The notes: generated by a model from the letters alone, not told the origin. 64,000 nucleotides of DNA from Thermophagus xiamenensis (GCF_900112795.1 NZ_FONA01000010.1:62001-126000); one strand, 5' to 3'. Shown: positions 39,536 through 50,430, counted from the stretch's first letter. A program made the numbers and translations.

Positions 39536-41549
39536 GCTGTCAGCAATACTACAAAAATACATTTTGAAAGCAATTCACAACACAAGTATTATGATTCTAA
39601 TTATAAAGCATGCTGTCAGCAATACTACAAAAATACATTTTGAAAGCAATTCACAACACAAACAATAACATTAGGTTTATATCTTTGGCTGTCAGCAATA
39701 CTACAAAAATACATTTTGAAAGCAATTCACAACTTCTTTTGCGGCGGGCATATGGTCCAAAACGCTGTCAGCAATACTACAAAAATACATTTTGAAAGCA
39801 ATTCACAACCCTTTTTAGTACTGTGAGACGCTAAAATCCGCTGTCAGCAATACTACAAAAATACATTTTGAAAGCAATTCACAACTATGCAATGTCTAAA
39901 TTTTAATACCATGAAGCTGTCAGCAATACTACAAAAATACATTTTGAAAGCAATTCACAACTAAACACAGGTAAAATAAAATATTATGAATGCTGTCAGC
40001 AATACTACAAAAATACATTTTGAAAGCAATTCACAACCTAAAAAAACTGATGATTATGTGTGGAAAGGCTGTCAGCAATACTACAAAAATACATTTTGAA
40101 AGCAATTCACAACAGTGGCACTCATTGTTCCAATACCTACATTGCTGTCAGCAATACTACAAAAATACATTTTGAAAGCAATTCACAACTACCTAAAACC
40201 TTTTTCCTAATTTTTTCTGCTGTCAGCAATACTACAAAAATACATTTTGAAAGCAATTCACAACACCTCCTTTGCTACTACTGATTTCTTTGTTGCTGTC
40301 AGCAATACTACAAAAATACATTTTGAAAGCAATTCACAACCCAACTCGAACCACCATTTGTAGTCTTTTGGCTGTCAGCAATACTACAAAAATACATTTT
40401 GAAAGCAATTCACAACATTATGGAAAATAAAAGAAAATGCGTTTAGCTGTCAGCAATACTACAAAAATACATTTTGAAAGCAATTCACAACCTTCAGCTG
40501 TTACATCCTCATACAAAAGGCCGCTGTCAGCAATACTACAAAAATACATTTTGAAAGCAATTCACAACTCAGTTCCCAACCAAGTGCCTTCGTAATATGC
40601 TGTCAGCAATACTACAAAAATACATTTTGAAAGCAATTCACAACGGTGGAATGAAGTTGAGCGTGTAAAAATAGCTGTCAGCAATACTACAAAAATACAT
40701 TTTGAAAGCAATTCACAACATTTCTGGGTCTTTTAAATCTGGTGGCTCTGCTGTCAGCAATACTACAAAAATACATTTTGAAAGCAATTCACAACTATAA
40801 TTAAATCAGTTAATCTTTTTGAGTAGCTGTCAGCAATACTACAAAAATACATTTTGAAAGCAATTCACAACTATTGGTAATGCCATAATCAATTGCCCTC
40901 CGCTGTCAGCAATACTACAAAAATACATTTTGAAAGCAATTCACAACCTGCCTTATGCGCTGATTGCGGTTGGTGGGGCTGTCAGCAATACTACAAAAAT
41001 ACATTTTGAAAGCAATTCACAACAGGTTCTCCGGATAGTCACCTGTATATTCAGCTGTCAGCAATACTACAAAAATACATTTTGAAAGCAATTCACAACT
41101 AGTAGCCGTAACTCCGCTTTCAGTTATTAGCTGTCAGCAATACTACAAAAATACATTTTGAAAGCAATTCACAACCAAGTCTCGCCAGCTCTGTTTGAAG
41201 TTCTAGCTGTCAGCAATACTACAAAAATACATTTTGAAAGCAATTCACAACTTATTTCTTGCACATCTCCATGAACTACCTGCTGTCAGCAATACTACAA
41301 AAATACATTTTGAAAGCAATTCACAACTTTTAACCCGCAGCGTATGCTCCCAACTTTGCTGTCAGCAATACTACAAAAATACATTTTGAAAGCAATTCAC
41401 AACTTTTAACCCGCAGCGTATGCTCCCAACTTTGCTGTCAGCAATACTACAAAAATACATTTTGAAAGCAATTCACAACACGAGCAGATAAACGGAAATA
41501 TAAGGACAGGCTGTCAGCAATACTACAAAAATACATTTTGAAAGCAATT
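39536..41549 (-). CRISPR. CRISPR array: 27 repeats of 46 bp, 26 spacers
   Basis: Repeats start at 39536 and every 76 bases; spacers are 30 bases except numbers 9, 12 and 15 (29) and 13 (31), counted from the left. The plus-strand repeat starts GCTGTCAGCAATACTAC and ends AGCAATTCACAAC. The tracrRNA anti-repeat shows that crRNA sense is the minus strand, where the repeat begins GTTGTGAATTGC. The last repeat at the right (41510) keeps only the first 40 bases and runs into an ATCTAAAA satellite. Spacers 24 (41328-41357) and 25 (41404-41433) are identical. The AT-rich left flank (39458-39535) is a possible leader. Confidence 0.98.
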
Positions 41550-42765
41550 ATCTAAAAATCTTACATCTAAAAATCTAAAATCTATATCTCTAACATTTCT
41601 CTGTGAAACTCTGTGTGCCCACTGTGTAACACTGTGAAAAAATGAACACAGAGAGCCACAGAGATAAAAATCATAATTTTCGAAATGAGATAAAATGTGT
41701 CACACCTACGGCGTTTCGATTCCATCTGCAATCAAAGTCTACCATAATCAGGCACCTAATGGCGCCAAATAAGGATATAGGTTGAAATAAATTGAAATAA
41801 TGTAGATACAGGTAGCCATAAGATGGATGTTAATTTCGTGCAAAAAAATTAGCCTAACATTTTATTGCCTAATAGCCTAACTGCCCAATGGCCTAATAGT
41901 CTATTGGCCTGTCATCAGGCACCTGACGGCGCCAAATATTGGGCATAAAGTAAGCTTGATTGTGAATTTTTTTTAATGCCGTTAGGCATGAAATTTTGGT
42001 AGAAAGCGGTTAACAATATTCAGGAAATGCCGTAGGCATGACATTTAGGGTAGGATGGTGAGATGGTTGAATGGTCGGAAGGTAGCCGCAGAGCGGCGGA
42101 AGAATTTAGGCCATTAGGTCATTAGGAAAATAGGCCAATAGGAGATTGATTAGAAGGGTGAGGGCAGTTGTAAGTCCCTTACGCTCACCCCCCAACCCCC
42201 TGAAGGGGGTGCGCCGGCGCGCGGAAGCCGGAAGCCAGAGGTCAGAGGCCAGAGGCTGGAAATCAGAAGTCAGAAGCCAGAGGCTAGACGCCAGAAGCTG
42301 GAAATGATTAAAGGATATAAGTTGAAATAAATAGAAATAAAGTAGATATAAATAGATATAGGTAGATATATGATGGATATAAGATTGTGTTGCCAAATTA
42401 GCCTAACATTCTACTGCCTAATGGCCTAATGGTCTTATTGCCTAGCAGCCTAATAGCCTAACCGCCTAATGGCCTATTGGCCTTGAATTTTAGCCCCGGA
42501 GGGGCGGCAGAGTGGTCACCCGGAACAAATTGCCACGAACAACTCTAGTCTTATATCTAATAATCTTACATCTAGCTTTCTCTATGAAGCAATTTATCAA
42601 AAATATTCTGCCGGTTATTATTTGTCTGTCATTTATGATTTTTTATGTATCTTCGTTATGTTAAAATATTTACAATATTGTTTTTATTGACTTGTAAAGG
42701 AATTAAACGTTAAAAGGAAGTATATACCTTAGCAAGCAATAAGAATAAACATAGTAAGTAAAATA
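41550..42765. repeat. Repeat island right of the CRISPR array, including direct-repeat copy A
   Basis: No gene is visible. 41550-41590 is an ATCTAAAA-type satellite fused to the last CRISPR repeat. 41601-42231 is copy A of a direct repeat also found at 45868-46524. REP-like palindromes ATGCC-GTTA-GGCAT (41976-41989), ATGCC-GTA-GGCAT (42027-42039), GCCGC/GCGGC (42085-42097) and GCCCC/GGGGC (42493-42505) are embedded. AGAAGCC-type (about 42225-42305) and 8-bp CCTAATRG arrays (about 42405-42482) follow. The last 150 bases are AT-rich and should hold the promoter of the next gene. Confidence 0.85.
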
Positions 42766-44025
42766 ATGGAAACAAAGATTAAAGAAAGTATTGATAATCC
42801 GGAGCAACTTGAAAAATTGTATCGAGCTGACAAGAAGAATTTCGAAAAATCATTCTTTTGCATTTATCCGGAAATTGCAGATTCTAAAATAGCTGATTTT
42901 TGGAAAGTAAGATTAGAATTTGATGCTCGGAGTGAAGCCAAATCGGGAACCAGAAAGACGGATGTTTATTTTCTGATAATTACTTGTTTCGTCACCGGTT
43001 TTTTAATCAAAATACCTCAAATATTTAATGTAGAACTGAACGACTATTTCTTCTATGAAAAAAATGCCGGGTTAATATTGTTTTTGGGATTGTCGGCGTA
43101 TACATTTCTTACAAAAATGCAGATTAATTATAAGCACCAAATAACATCAATTATAGTCTTTGGTTTATCTGCTATATACATCAATTTATTGCCCTCCAAT
43201 CGAGACAGTGATTCAATAAATTTAGCCTATTTACATTTACCTTTGTTTTTATGGTGTTTTTATGGTTTGATTTTTATTGACTTTGATATAAAGGACAAAA
43301 CAAAAAGGATTGATTACATTAAGTACAATGGCGATATAGCTATTCTGACAGCCATAATCTTGGTGGCCGGCGGCATATTAACCGTCATAACTATTGGCTT
43401 ATTTTCGGCCATCGATTTAAATATTGAGGAATTTTATTTCGAGAATATCGTGATTATTGGGGCTGTTTCATCTCCTATTGTTGCAACGTATATCGTTAAA
43501 AATTTCCCTTCAGTAACCAATAAGCTTGCTCCAATAATTGCGACTATTTTTAGTCCTTTGGTTCTTATTACTCTAATTATCTACCTGATTACTGTCGTCA
43601 ATACAGGGAAAGACCCCTATAATGACAGAGACTTTCTTGTTGTTTTCAATATAATGCTTTTAGGTGTTATGGGAATCATTGTATTCTCGGTATCTGAGGC
43701 ATCGGAAAATAGGAGACGGAGTTTTAATGAGTTGACACTATTTATCTTGTCAATAGTCACGCTGATAATAGATTTAATAGCGCTGTCAGCCATACTTTAC
43801 AGATTGGGAGAATTTGGTTTTACGCCAAATAGAACTGCGGTTTTAGGTTCCAATCTATTGATATTTGGACATCTGGTTTTAATAATGCTTGATTTGTATA
43901 AGGTTGGATTTAAGGAGAATGACATTAAAACAGTAGAATTGACAATTTCCAAATATTTACCTGTATATGCCGTTTGGACCATCTTTGTGACTTTTGTTTT
44001 GCCGTTTATATTTGAATTAAAATAG
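42766..44025 (+). CDS. DUF4153-like integral membrane protein
   Basis: This 419-residue protein has a soluble N-terminus of about 65 residues (ending SGTRKTDVY) and then about ten membrane helices. Pattern and order resemble the DUF4153 family: a first helix after KTDVYFLI, a QINYKHQ loop and a later PSVTNKLAPIIATIFSPL segment. No catalytic motif is seen and the function is unknown. It is flanked on both sides by repeat islands and has no operon partner. Confidence 0.6.
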   Translation: METKIKESIDNPEQLEKLYRADKKNFEKSFFCIYPEIADSKIADFWKVRLEFDARSEAKSGTRKTDVYFLIITCFVTGFLIKIPQIFNVELNDYFFYEKNAGLILFLGLSAYTFLTKMQINYKHQITSIIVFGLSAIYINLLPSNRDSDSINLAYLHLPLFLWCFYGLIFIDFDIKDKTKRIDYIKYNGDIAILTAIILVAGGILTVITIGLFSAIDLNIEEFYFENIVIIGAVSSPIVATYIVKNFPSVTNKLAPIIATIFSPLVLITLIIYLITVVNTGKDPYNDRDFLVVFNIMLLGVMGIIVFSVSEASENRRRSFNELTLFILSIVTLIIDLIALSAILYRLGEFGFTPNRTAVLGSNLLIFGHLVLIMLDLYKVGFKENDIKTVELTISKYLPVYAVWTIFVTFVLPFIFELK

Positions 44026-44511
44026 TAATTACGCGTACTAACCGTATGCGAGAGCGATAGGTAGATAGGCTATTTGTATATTAGAAGCCGGAAGTCAGAA
44101 GCCAGAGGCCAGAGGCCGGAAATTAGAAGCCAGATGCCAGAAGCCAGAAGCTAGAAATATAAGTTGAAATAAATAGAAATAAAGTAGATATAAATAGATA
44201 TATGATAGATGTAAATTAAGTGTTACCAAATTAGCCTAACATTCTATTGCCTAGCGGCCTAATGGCCCAATGGCCTATTGGCCTATTATCTGGCACCTGA
44301 CGGTGCCGAACATTGTTCTATGAAAATGCTTTCACAGGAATTTTAAATGCCGTTAGGCATGATACTTTTGTAGAAAAAAATTGTGAGTAGCATTTCAACA
44401 GTTTATTCTTAAATTAAAGGTTTAAAATTCCACTAAGGTCGTTGTTAAGGATTCGGAAATTCCTAACACGGGGGTTGGTTATGTATTTTACAACGTAAAA
44501 GGGGTAAAACA
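44026..44511. repeat. Repeat-rich intergenic region before rsgA
   Basis: Contains an AGAAGCC-type 7-bp array (about 44085-44155), a GAAATAAATAGAAATAAAG block, an 8-bp array (about 44225-44285), and REP-like palindromes GGCACC-TGAC-GGTGCC (44292-44307) and ATGCC-GTTA-GGCAT (44347-44360). The last 100 bases are ordinary and lead into rsgA. Confidence 0.8.
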
Positions 44512-45567
44512 ATGATTAATTTAAATTTGTATGGTTGGAATGAAAAGTTAAAGCAACTTAAAAAAGAATCCATGCACCGTGAGCTTCCTCATGGTCGAAT
44601 ATCCATTGTGCACCGGACCTGCTACGATGTTGTTTCCGAAAACGGTCTTTTCCAGTGCGAACTGACGGGAAATATGATGTATGGGAAATCGGATTTTGAA
44701 TTACCCTGTACAGGTGATTGGGTTATTTTTCAACCATTTGATGAAAATAAAGGGATTATAGTTGATATACTACCACGTGAACGAACTTTGTATCGTAAGA
44801 AAAGTGGGAGCGTTTCCGGAAAACAAGCCATTGCTTCATATGTTGATAAGGCATTTATTGTACAAAGCCTTGATAATAATTTCAATGTTCGGAGAGCTGA
44901 GCGCTTCATGGTTCAAATACTGGAAGCCAACATCAATCCCATTTTGGTACTCAATAAAGTCGATTTGGGGGCTGATAGAGAAAAAATAAATGAATCCATA
45001 AAAAATTTAGCTCGTCAAATGCCTGTGATTTACACGAGTATTCATCAACCCCAAACCATTTTGCAACTGCGGGAATATATAACAATGGGTGAAACGGTTG
45101 TTTTTGTTGGTTCTTCAGGGGTCGGGAAAAGTTCATTGATAAATGCACTTTGCGAAAAATCGTTATTGGTCACATCCGCCATCAGCCAATCAACGGGAAA
45201 AGGGAGGCACACCTCGACGCGTAGGGAAATGATTTTGATGGACGGTTCAGGCGTTTTAATCGACACACCGGGTGTTCGTGAATTTGGTTTGGCTGTAGAC
45301 AATCCTGATTCGGTTGGAGAGGCTCTGGAAATATCCTTCTATGCTAAAGGGTGTCGTTTCAATGATTGTGAACATATCAATGAACCCGGATGTGCAGTAT
45401 TAGAAGCAGTAAACAAGGGCAAGTTAGACAAGAAAGTTTATGACAGCTATCTAAAGCTTCGCCGTGAAGCATGGCATTTTTCTACATCGGAACATGAAAA
45501 ACGTAAAAAAGGGAAATCGCTGGCAAAAATGGTTAAAGAAGTAAAGAAACGTAAAACGAATTTCTAA
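44512..45567 (+). CDS. rsgA: Ribosome small subunit GTPase RsgA
   Basis: This 351-residue protein is a circularly permuted GTPase that helps 30S ribosome maturation. Visible: an OB-fold N-terminus (about 1-90), the G4 motif LNKVDL before G1, G1 GSSGVGKSSLINAL at residues 200-213, G3 DTPGVREFG, and the zinc-binding Cys/His region GCRFNDCEHINEPGC. The Lys-rich end is common in Bacteroidota copies. It is single and flanked by repeats. Confidence 0.95.
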   Translation: MINLNLYGWNEKLKQLKKESMHRELPHGRISIVHRTCYDVVSENGLFQCELTGNMMYGKSDFELPCTGDWVIFQPFDENKGIIVDILPRERTLYRKKSGSVSGKQAIASYVDKAFIVQSLDNNFNVRRAERFMVQILEANINPILVLNKVDLGADREKINESIKNLARQMPVIYTSIHQPQTILQLREYITMGETVVFVGSSGVGKSSLINALCEKSLLVTSAISQSTGKGRHTSTRREMILMDGSGVLIDTPGVREFGLAVDNPDSVGEALEISFYAKGCRFNDCEHINEPGCAVLEAVNKGKLDKKVYDSYLKLRREAWHFSTSEHEKRKKGKSLAKMVKEVKKRKTNF

Positions 45568-46894
45568 TTTTAATCGTATAGCCTGTCCCGGCAACCCTAA
45601 CACCTAAAAAACAGATAAATTATAATGGCCCACCGCAAAAACGCCTTCCGATTTCGGCCAAAACAAAAAATAGAAAAACCCAAATTAACTTTTTTTGTGC
45701 GTCCCCTTTCGGGGGTTCATGATGGAACAAACTTTTTTCTAAAGATATTTGACCTTTTCGAGGTCAGCGTGTTATGGTTGCAGTTTAAAGGCTTTACGGA
45801 TTAAAGTCCATGGGTGCAACCGGTATTGATAAGAATTTCTGCAAAGTAATCCAATCCAAAAATAACACTGTGAAACTCTGTGTACCCACTGTGTAACACT
45901 GTGAAATAATGAACAGAGAGAGACAAAGAGATAAAAATCATAATTTTCGAAATGAGATAAAATGTGTCACACCTACGGCGTTTCGATACCATCTGCAATC
46001 AAAATCTACCATAATCTGGCACCTGACGGAGCCAAATAAAGATATAGGTTGAAATAAATAGAAATAATGTAGATATAGGTAGCCATAAGATGGATGTTAA
46101 TTGCGTGCAAAAAAAATTAGCCTAACAGCCTAACCCCCTATTGGCCTAATGGCCCAATGGCCCAATGGCCTAGCAGCCTAATAGCCTAACCGCCCAATGG
46201 CCTAATAGTCTATTGGCCTATCATCAGGCACCTGACGGCGCCAAATATTGGGCATAAAGTAAGCTTGATTGTGAATTTTTTTTAATGCCGTTAGGCATGA
46301 TATTTTGGTAGAAAGGGGTTAACAATATTCAGGAAATGCCGTAGGCATGACATTTAGAGTAGGATGGTGAGATGGTTGGATGGTCGGAAGGTAGCCGCAG
46401 AGCGGCGGAAGAATATAGGTCATTAGGCCAATAGGCGATTGATTAGAAGTGTGAGGGCAGTTGTAAGTCTCTTACGCTCACCCCCCAACCCCCTGAAGGG
46501 AGAGCGCCGGCGCGCGGAAGCCGGAAGACAGAAGCCAGAGGCTAGATGCCAGAAGCTGGAAATGATTAAAGGATATAATTTGAAATAAATAGAAATAAAG
46601 TAGATATAAATAGCCACGGCTCTAATTGTCTAATGCTTTAAAAATGTGGTCGCGAAGCGATAGGCATTTATACACTGTGAAACACTGTGTATCCACTGTG
46701 TAACACTGTGAAATAATGAACAGAGAGTGGCACAGAAGCCAGAAATCAGAAGCCGGAAATTAGAAGCCAGATGCCAGAAGCTAGAATTATAAAAAAGATA
46801 TAAGTTGAAATATATAGATATATGATGGATATAAATTGCGTGCAAAAAAATTAGCCTAACATTCTACTGCCTAATGGCCTAATGGCCCAATGGC
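45568..46894. repeat. Repeat island including direct-repeat copy B
   Basis: The first 270 bases are non-repetitive and hold no gene. 45868-46524 is copy B of the direct repeat (copy A 41601-42231) with the same order of CACTGTGAAACTCTGTG phrases, an ACCTACGGCGTTTCG phrase, 8-bp array, ATGCC/GGCAT palindromes at 46285-46298 and 46336-46348, and a CGCCGGCGCGCGG end. Then follow AGAAGCC-type arrays (about 46515-46565, 46735-46790) and an 8-bp array (about 46850-46900) running into the ablB stop codon. Confidence 0.85.
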
Positions 46895-47743
46895 CTAACA
46901 GCCTAACCGCCTTATTTGGTTTTTATACCAAACATTCATGCTTTCAATTTGTCCTGCAATTTGTGTGTTGTTGACCAGAGTTCCGGCATAGGAATAATTT
47001 AGGTTCATGAAGGTTTTGTTCATGGATGGTGAATTTAGTCGGGCGATGGTATAGAAAGTCAGATATCCCTTTTCAATCAGGAATTGTTCCATTGCGCGCA
47101 GCAGGTGTGATGCAATTTTTTTCCCTCGTTGTGATGTGAGGACGGCGAAATCGGTCATTTCGGCATTTTTATATTTGGGGTTGCATTCAGCCGAGCTGAT
47201 GGCCACCAACTCAGAATTATGAAAGACACCAAAATAAACGGTGTTTGCAGTCATTTCATGTCTTAAAAAGGATGGGTCAAAAACAGGGAAGGGGTAACTC
47301 TCAAAGACTTGAGAAAAGAGTTCGGCCATTTGGTGTGCATCATCCTTTGTCAGAAGTTTTAGTTGATACGAAGCATCTAAAGGATGAATATCCGTGTTTC
47401 CCTTTGATAACAGCAGCTTTTGAAAGCGTTTCAGCTCGTTTGAGGTTAGCCTGCGGCGTAACGGGTCAAAATATTTGGCCATAAAAAGTGCGTCCTCTTG
47501 TCCGCTGTAAAATTTGGGTACCACCGCTTCGGTTTCATAACCTGCCTGCAGAAAAAGGGGCGAATAATGGGCCGGTATCTTAACAAAAGATTTGCCGTAG
47601 CCGTTATCTTCTGCTAAAACATCCATTTCATGAATGATATCGGGAAAATCGGCGGGCGAGAAATCCATCAGATAGATACGGTTACTACCCTTTCCGTGTT
47701 GAATGATTGACTGCCCGATTTTTTCACTTTTGTCCATGCTCAT
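46895..47743 (-). CDS. ablB: Beta-lysine N-acetyltransferase
   Basis: This protein of about 282 residues is a GNAT acetyltransferase of the AblB/YodP type, with [19 protein letters not shown] at the start, the acetyl-CoA binding part [18 protein letters not shown] and the [11 protein letters not shown] segment near the end. Paired with KamA it makes N-epsilon-acetyl-beta-lysine, a compatible solute. The start at 47743 or 47737 overlaps the end of kamA by 14-20 bases, indicating translational coupling. The last residues (RRLGC) and the stop are encoded in an 8-bp repeat array, so the natural C-terminus may have been changed. Confidence 0.9.
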   Translation of the reverse strand: MSMDKSEKIGQSIIQHGKGSNRIYLMDFSPADFPDIIHEMDVLAEDNGYGKSFVKIPAHYSPLFLQAGYETEAVVPKFYSGQEDALFMAKYFDPLRRRLTSNELKRFQKLLLSKGNTDIHPLDASYQLKLLTKDDAHQMAELFSQVFESYPFPVFDPSFLRHEMTANTVYFGVFHNSELVAISSAECNPKYKNAEMTDFAVLTSQRGKKIASHLLRAMEQFLIEKGYLTFYTIARLNSPSMNKTFMNLNYSYAGTLVNNTQIAGQIESMNVWYKNQIRRLGC

Positions 47744-49046
47744 CTCTTCGTTGAATGCGTTCATTATCTGACGGGATGAGAGATATGGCATCGTCATAAT
47801 CGGAAAGGAGCTTTTCAATGCCAATGGCATTGTCTTCGCATCCCTCATCCAGGTCGAGGTCCAGATTACATTGGCTGCAATTGAGATGACAGGTTGCGGT
47901 ATGGTAATGTTCCGGCTCTTGATAGGATGTTATCACCCCTTCGTAATTTCGAAGAATCACTTTGTTGGTTGACCATGAAATAATATAATTGGGCATGACG
48001 GGAATTTTACCGCCGCCACCCGGAGCATCGATGACGTAGGTAGGGATGGCAAAGCCGCTGGTGTGACCAATTAAACTTTCAATAATTTCAATACCTTTTC
48101 CTACCGGGGTGCGGAAGTGAGAAAGACCTTCGGACAGGTCGCACTGATACAAATAATAGGGACGAACCCTGTTGGCCACCAGCTTGTGTACAAGGTCCTT
48201 CATGATTCGCGGGCAATCGTTAACATCAGCCAATAAAACCGACTGATTGCCAAGAGGAATGCCGGCATCGGCCAATTTTCGCAGGGCTTCCTTCGAAGAG
48301 GAGGTAATCTCTCTGGGATGGTTAAAATGTGTATTTATCCACAGCGGATGATGCTTTTTCAGCATATTTACTAAATTATCGGTGATGCGATAAGGTAAAA
48401 CTACCGGCGTACGGGTGCCTATTCGCACTACCTGTACATGTTCAATGTTTTGTAGCTCAGTGAGTATCCAATCCAGGTAATCGTCGGATAGGAGGAAAGG
48501 GTCGCCGCCCGAGAGCAGGACATCTCTGACCTGAGGCGTATTGCGAATGTAATCGAGTCCCAATTGTATTTGAGACCTGTCGGGTACGAAATCTTTATCG
48601 CCAACTTTTCGTTTTCGGGTACAGTGACGACAATACATGGCGCACACATTGCTGACATGAAACAACACTCTGTCGGGGTATCGGTGTGTGAGACCCGGAA
48701 CGGGGCTGTCGCGGTCTTCGGACAAAGGGTCGCCCATTTCGTATTGGGTGATGTTTAACTCTCTTTGGTCGAGGAAGGCTTGTTTATAGATTGGGTCGTT
48801 ACGAAAATTTTCTTTTTTGATGAGCGACAAATAGTAAGGTGTAATGGACAGAGGGAATTTGTTTTTGGTATTTTCCAGCTGTTGTTTTTCTTCATCAGAA
48901 AATTTAATGCCGGTTAATTCTTCAAACTTCTCAATGGTACGTATGGAATGTTTTAGGTGCCATCGCCAGTCGCGCCAATTTGATAGTTCTGAAGATGAAT
49001 CAATTTTGTTGGCAATGCGTTGTTGTTTGGCTGTAAAAATAGACAT
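47724..49046 (-). CDS. kamA: L-lysine 2,3-aminomutase
   Basis: This 440-residue radical SAM/PLP enzyme converts L-lysine to L-beta-lysine. The CxxxCxxC cluster motif is CAMYCRHC at residues 135-142; the PLP region lies around [18 protein letters not shown], and a Cys-rich tail ([19 protein letters not shown]) probably binds zinc. Coupled with ablB downstream it forms the first step of acetyl-beta-lysine osmolyte synthesis, known from methanogens and salt-tolerant bacteria. This suggests a saline habitat. Confidence 0.95.
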   Translation of the reverse strand: MSIFTAKQQRIANKIDSSSELSNWRDWRWHLKHSIRTIEKFEELTGIKFSDEEKQQLENTKNKFPLSITPYYLSLIKKENFRNDPIYKQAFLDQRELNITQYEMGDPLSEDRDSPVPGLTHRYPDRVLFHVSNVCAMYCRHCTRKRKVGDKDFVPDRSQIQLGLDYIRNTPQVRDVLLSGGDPFLLSDDYLDWILTELQNIEHVQVVRIGTRTPVVLPYRITDNLVNMLKKHHPLWINTHFNHPREITSSSKEALRKLADAGIPLGNQSVLLADVNDCPRIMKDLVHKLVANRVRPYYLYQCDLSEGLSHFRTPVGKGIEIIESLIGHTSGFAIPTYVIDAPGGGGKIPVMPNYIISWSTNKVILRNYEGVITSYQEPEHYHTATCHLNCSQCNLDLDLDEGCEDNAIGIEKLLSDYDDAISLIPSDNERIQRRDEHGQK

Positions 49047-49905
49047 ATGATTATGGAATTGGTTTGCATGACGGCTAATCTTTGGATGAAACGAATATGA
49101 ACAGGAATGCTTGTCAAAATAAAAGCATTTATAAATTTTAGGTCAAGCGAGTTGCATTCGGCCAATTACTTAAATTAATTTTATATTTATGAAGCTCAGA
49201 TTGTCTTTTATAATACAAATATAATAAAAATTTATGAATTGTTGTCGTGTTTTATTTTAATTACAATATGTATATTATTGAAAAGTAGGTTGTTGTGTGT
49301 TGGTTGATAGTGATTGGTTAATAGTGATTAGTTAATAGTCATTAGTCATTAGTGATTAGTTTATAGTGATTTGTGTGAGGTATTCAATTGCATTAATATA
49401 TTCTGAAGTTTTTAATTTCTTAACTTCCGGCTTCCGGTTTTAGCCGGCCGGAAAAAGGCCTAAATTTTGTGTCGTTCTTTTGCAGTTTTTTACGTATGCC
49501 GATTTTTTTTCAGATATTTGCAACAGGATGTTAGGCCAATAGGCCAATAGGTTGTTAGGCCAATAGGCCAATAGGTTGATAGGCCAATAGGCCAATAGGT
49601 TGTTAGGTCAATAGGTTATTAGGTCGATAGGTTGATAGGTCAATAGGTTGTTAGGCCGATAGGTTATTAGGTTATTAGGCCAATAGGTTGATAGGTTGTT
49701 AGGCCAATAGGCTAATAGGTTGATAGGCCGATAGGTTGTTAGGCAAATAGGCCAATAGGTTATTAGGTCGATAGGTTGATAGGTTATTAGGCTGATAGAC
49801 TTTAGGCTGATAGGTTTGGGGGAGAAGAAGCGAGGAAGGTCGGCAGATTAACTATCCACTAACCACTAATGATGGACTACTATATAAACCAAAAAAACGA
49901 AATAA
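49047..49905. repeat. Long gap with dispersed-element part and a 300-bp 8-bp array
   Basis: 49090-49190 is a diverged dispersed-element piece (GATGAAACGAATATG to TTTTATATTTATGAA) just upstream of kamA, likely including its promoter. 49305-49370 is a 7-bp array. About 49525-49815 is one of the longest 8-bp arrays in the window: GGCCAATA, GGTTGATA and GGTTGTTA units, roughly 36 copies with few indels. No gene. Confidence 0.85.
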
Positions 49906-50367
49906 ATGATTATTGATACTTTCGAGAATGCCGCACGGTATTATATGATTCATCCGGCGTTGGAAATAGTTTTAGATTACCTTGAGAATTTTGATATTTC
50001 CGAATTTAAAGAAGGAAAAATTGAGCTTAAGGGTGATGATGTGTTCGTGAATGCTATTGAACAATCCACAATGGCGGAATCGGAAGCGGTGTGGGAATCG
50101 CATCAGCGATATATCGACGTTCACTACTTGTTGGAAGGTGAGGAGATTATAAAATATGCCGAAGAGAATAAAATGAAAGTAAAAGTGCCCTATGATGCTG
50201 AAAAAGATTGCACTTTCTTTGAAGATGGGGAAGGTATGAAAGTAAATTATCCCAAAGGAGGTTTTGTGATTTTCTTCCCTGAGGAAATTCATAAAGCCAT
50301 GGTAGCTGTTGAGGGAAAACCCTCTACGGTCAAAAAATTGGTGGCAAAAATAAAGGTGGATGCTTAA
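49906..50367 (+). CDS. YhcH/YjgK/YiaL family (DUF386) protein
   Basis: This 153-residue cupin-like protein has the DUF386 pattern: FDISEFKEGKIELKGDDVFV, the metal/ligand motif WESHQRYIDVHYLLEGEE and the late FPEEIHKAMVA segment. Relatives sit in sialic acid and sugar-acid gene clusters and may be anomerases or sugar isomerases; no such cluster is seen here. Predicted cytoplasmic. Confidence 0.9.
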   Translation: MIIDTFENAARYYMIHPALEIVLDYLENFDISEFKEGKIELKGDDVFVNAIEQSTMAESEAVWESHQRYIDVHYLLEGEEIIKYAEENKMKVKVPYDAEKDCTFFEDGEGMKVNYPKGGFVIFFPEEIHKAMVAVEGKPSTVKKLVAKIKVDA

Positions 50368-50430
50368 AAAGCTCAATCCACCTGCAGAACATAAACTCAC
50401 ACCAATGATGGTGTGGCACAAAAACAAAAG

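Noticed and set aside
39610-40284. Short frames inside the CRISPR array
   Set aside because: They consist of repeat plus spacer sequence in different phases.
42106-42396. 96-codon minus-strand frame (FNHFQLLASSLWLLTSD region)
   Set aside because: It is the translation of AGAAGCC-type repeats and has no independent support.
49525-49815. 8-bp satellite as a possible second CRISPR array
   Set aside because: Units are 8 bp without spacers; this is a simple tandem repeat.
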